Assembly: GCA_013399695.1 (NCBI GenBank)
Contig: VXAU01001100.1
Location: 2,010,009-2,074,008 of the forward strand
DNA length: 64,000 bases
Source: Formicarius rufipectus
Taxonomy: Eukaryota; Chordata; Aves; Passeriformes; Formicariidae
Direction: 5' to 3'
In this document: positions 62,925-64,000 of the stretch, one piece after another
How the letters are laid out: each line of letters starts with the position of its first letter
Numbering within the stretch: the first letter of the stretch is position 1
Made by a program: the position numbers and the translations under genes
Notes under the pieces: model-generated
The model's input: only the letters and a program-made list of their open reading frames with translations
Told to the model about the DNA's origin: nothing
Database searches by the model: none

Positions 62925-64000
62925 GTGAGGAAGTCACTGTAATTTAGAATGCCTCAAAAAATAACCTGTGTCACATGCCTACTGGGCTGAGTATGAAGAC
63001 AGTCTTTATGGGTCAGAAAGGCAGATGTATTTATTGCATCTAAAACCCATAAAAGTCAGATATCTGTATCACATCACTGTTGTTTACAAAGCAGAAGGAT
63101 TGCTGGGCATGTCTGGATTTATCCCACATGTTGACTCACAACTATCCTATTCAGAGTCAAAACCACTCCTAGTAACACTTTCACTCACCAACAGCAACTG
63201 CCAGGCAGCAAAAGTAGATAACAGCAAACTTTCAGTCTGCTTTAACCTGAAACTGGAATCTTGGTAAAAAAGGGTTTTTAGCTGTTGGAAGTAGTAACTG
63301 GAGGCAAATTAGGCATCCTCTGTTCAGTGGTGAAGTCATAAAAAGCTTTACAAGCAGTGGAAGTTTTTGCATCTGAAAAGCTCTCCCAGCCTACACTCCT
63401 CAGTGCCAGAATTGGTAAGTCTGTGTTATAGCAATATGCATACCTGTGGAACTTGGAAATAAGGACTAATTTTAATTTATTTTTTTAAGAATATCTGTGA
63501 TTTTCAATGTTTTCCATATAACCTGTGCTTATTACAAGTAGGATTTCTCCTGTACTCCTGACATCTGTAATCTTGACTCTGATTGTCCCGAAAAGTTCCT
63601 TCTTTCTTATTTGCATTAATATGTTATTGTCATCAGGAGACTGTTCAGTTCATGCAGCTAGGCTATACTAAAATGTCCCATTGATATAAAGTCCAGTTCC
63701 TGCATACTTAGCCGAGTTGAAATAATAGAACAAATTGAAGACATGCCAGTATCTTCTGACACTTGCAAGCAGAGACATTACCGAATATACACAAGAACTT
63801 ATAAAGATGTGTTTAACAGTTGCTGTATTTTATTTAGGGATTCATATCTTTCAATTGTAAGCAAAGGATGACTGACACTTTTATTGTACTGCAAGGAGAT
63901 TTCTATGCTATTTAAAGTGTTTCTTCTCTAAAAGATAACTGTTAGTGTAAGGATTGGGATGACCATCTTGTGAGGGACAAAGGAATAAATTAAATTCTAC
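62925..64000. other. unique DNA, no confident gene
   Basis: A 99-codon plus frame at 62968-63267 begins with GTG, not ATG. Its product is unrecognised. No mobile element was seen to the window end. Confidence 0.5.

Noticed and set aside
63188..63250. Minus-strand exon candidate between tttcag and GTGAGT
   Set aside because: Only a short open frame, and an ordinary chance pairing. It would also conflict with the plus-strand candidates nearby.
62968..63267. 99-codon plus-strand frame
   Set aside because: It starts at GTG, which is not a normal eukaryotic start, and it is out of phase with the exon-like segment upstream.

Overview
The window reads as bird nuclear DNA, most likely from Neoaves. 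The evidence is the repeat content. CR1 LINE copies are present in both orientations, recognisable by the CR1 reverse-transcriptase block and by 3' ends resembling ATTCTATGAT. Five LTRs of about 570 bp belong to a type common in neoavian genomes, with edges like TGTCATGGTTTAACC and CA. The rest is AT-rich single-copy sequence with low gene density. I see no bacterial operons, no tRNA or rRNA genes and no CRISPR array. Species and chromosome cannot be told from the sequence.

Layout. 1-5334 is unique AT-rich DNA with simple repeats and a short assembly gap. 5335-9140 is a CR1 cluster; one copy is split by an LTR. 9141-14564 is unique DNA with two short CR1 3' tails. 14565-21065 holds two LTRs and a much older CR1. 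21066-33692 is mostly unique DNA with an exact 74-bp tandem duplication and a 5'-truncated tRNA-derived SINE. 33693-36085 is a nest: a minus-strand CR1 with a full-length copy of the same SINE inside it, followed by an LTR. 36086-47309 has two more CR1 copies, a gap and the fifth LTR. 47310-64000 is unique DNA broken by a 931-N gap next to a GCCT repeat, and it holds a few weak exon-like signatures.

No protein-coding gene can be called with confidence. The window is best read as intergenic DNA or the inside of very long introns. All five LTRs have their sense strand on minus. That would fit, but does not prove, residence in an intron of a plus-strand gene. Three short exon-like or small-ORF segments on the plus strand are listed at low confidence.

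The most interesting item is the SINE, at 25406-25625 and 33780-34024. It has a tRNA-like head with A and B boxes, a GC-rich body of about 150 bp, a small TTCG-loop hairpin near the 3' end, a (CAA)n tail and 13-bp target-site duplications. SINEs are scarce in birds, and this one does not carry the CR1 3' end, so another LINE must have moved it.
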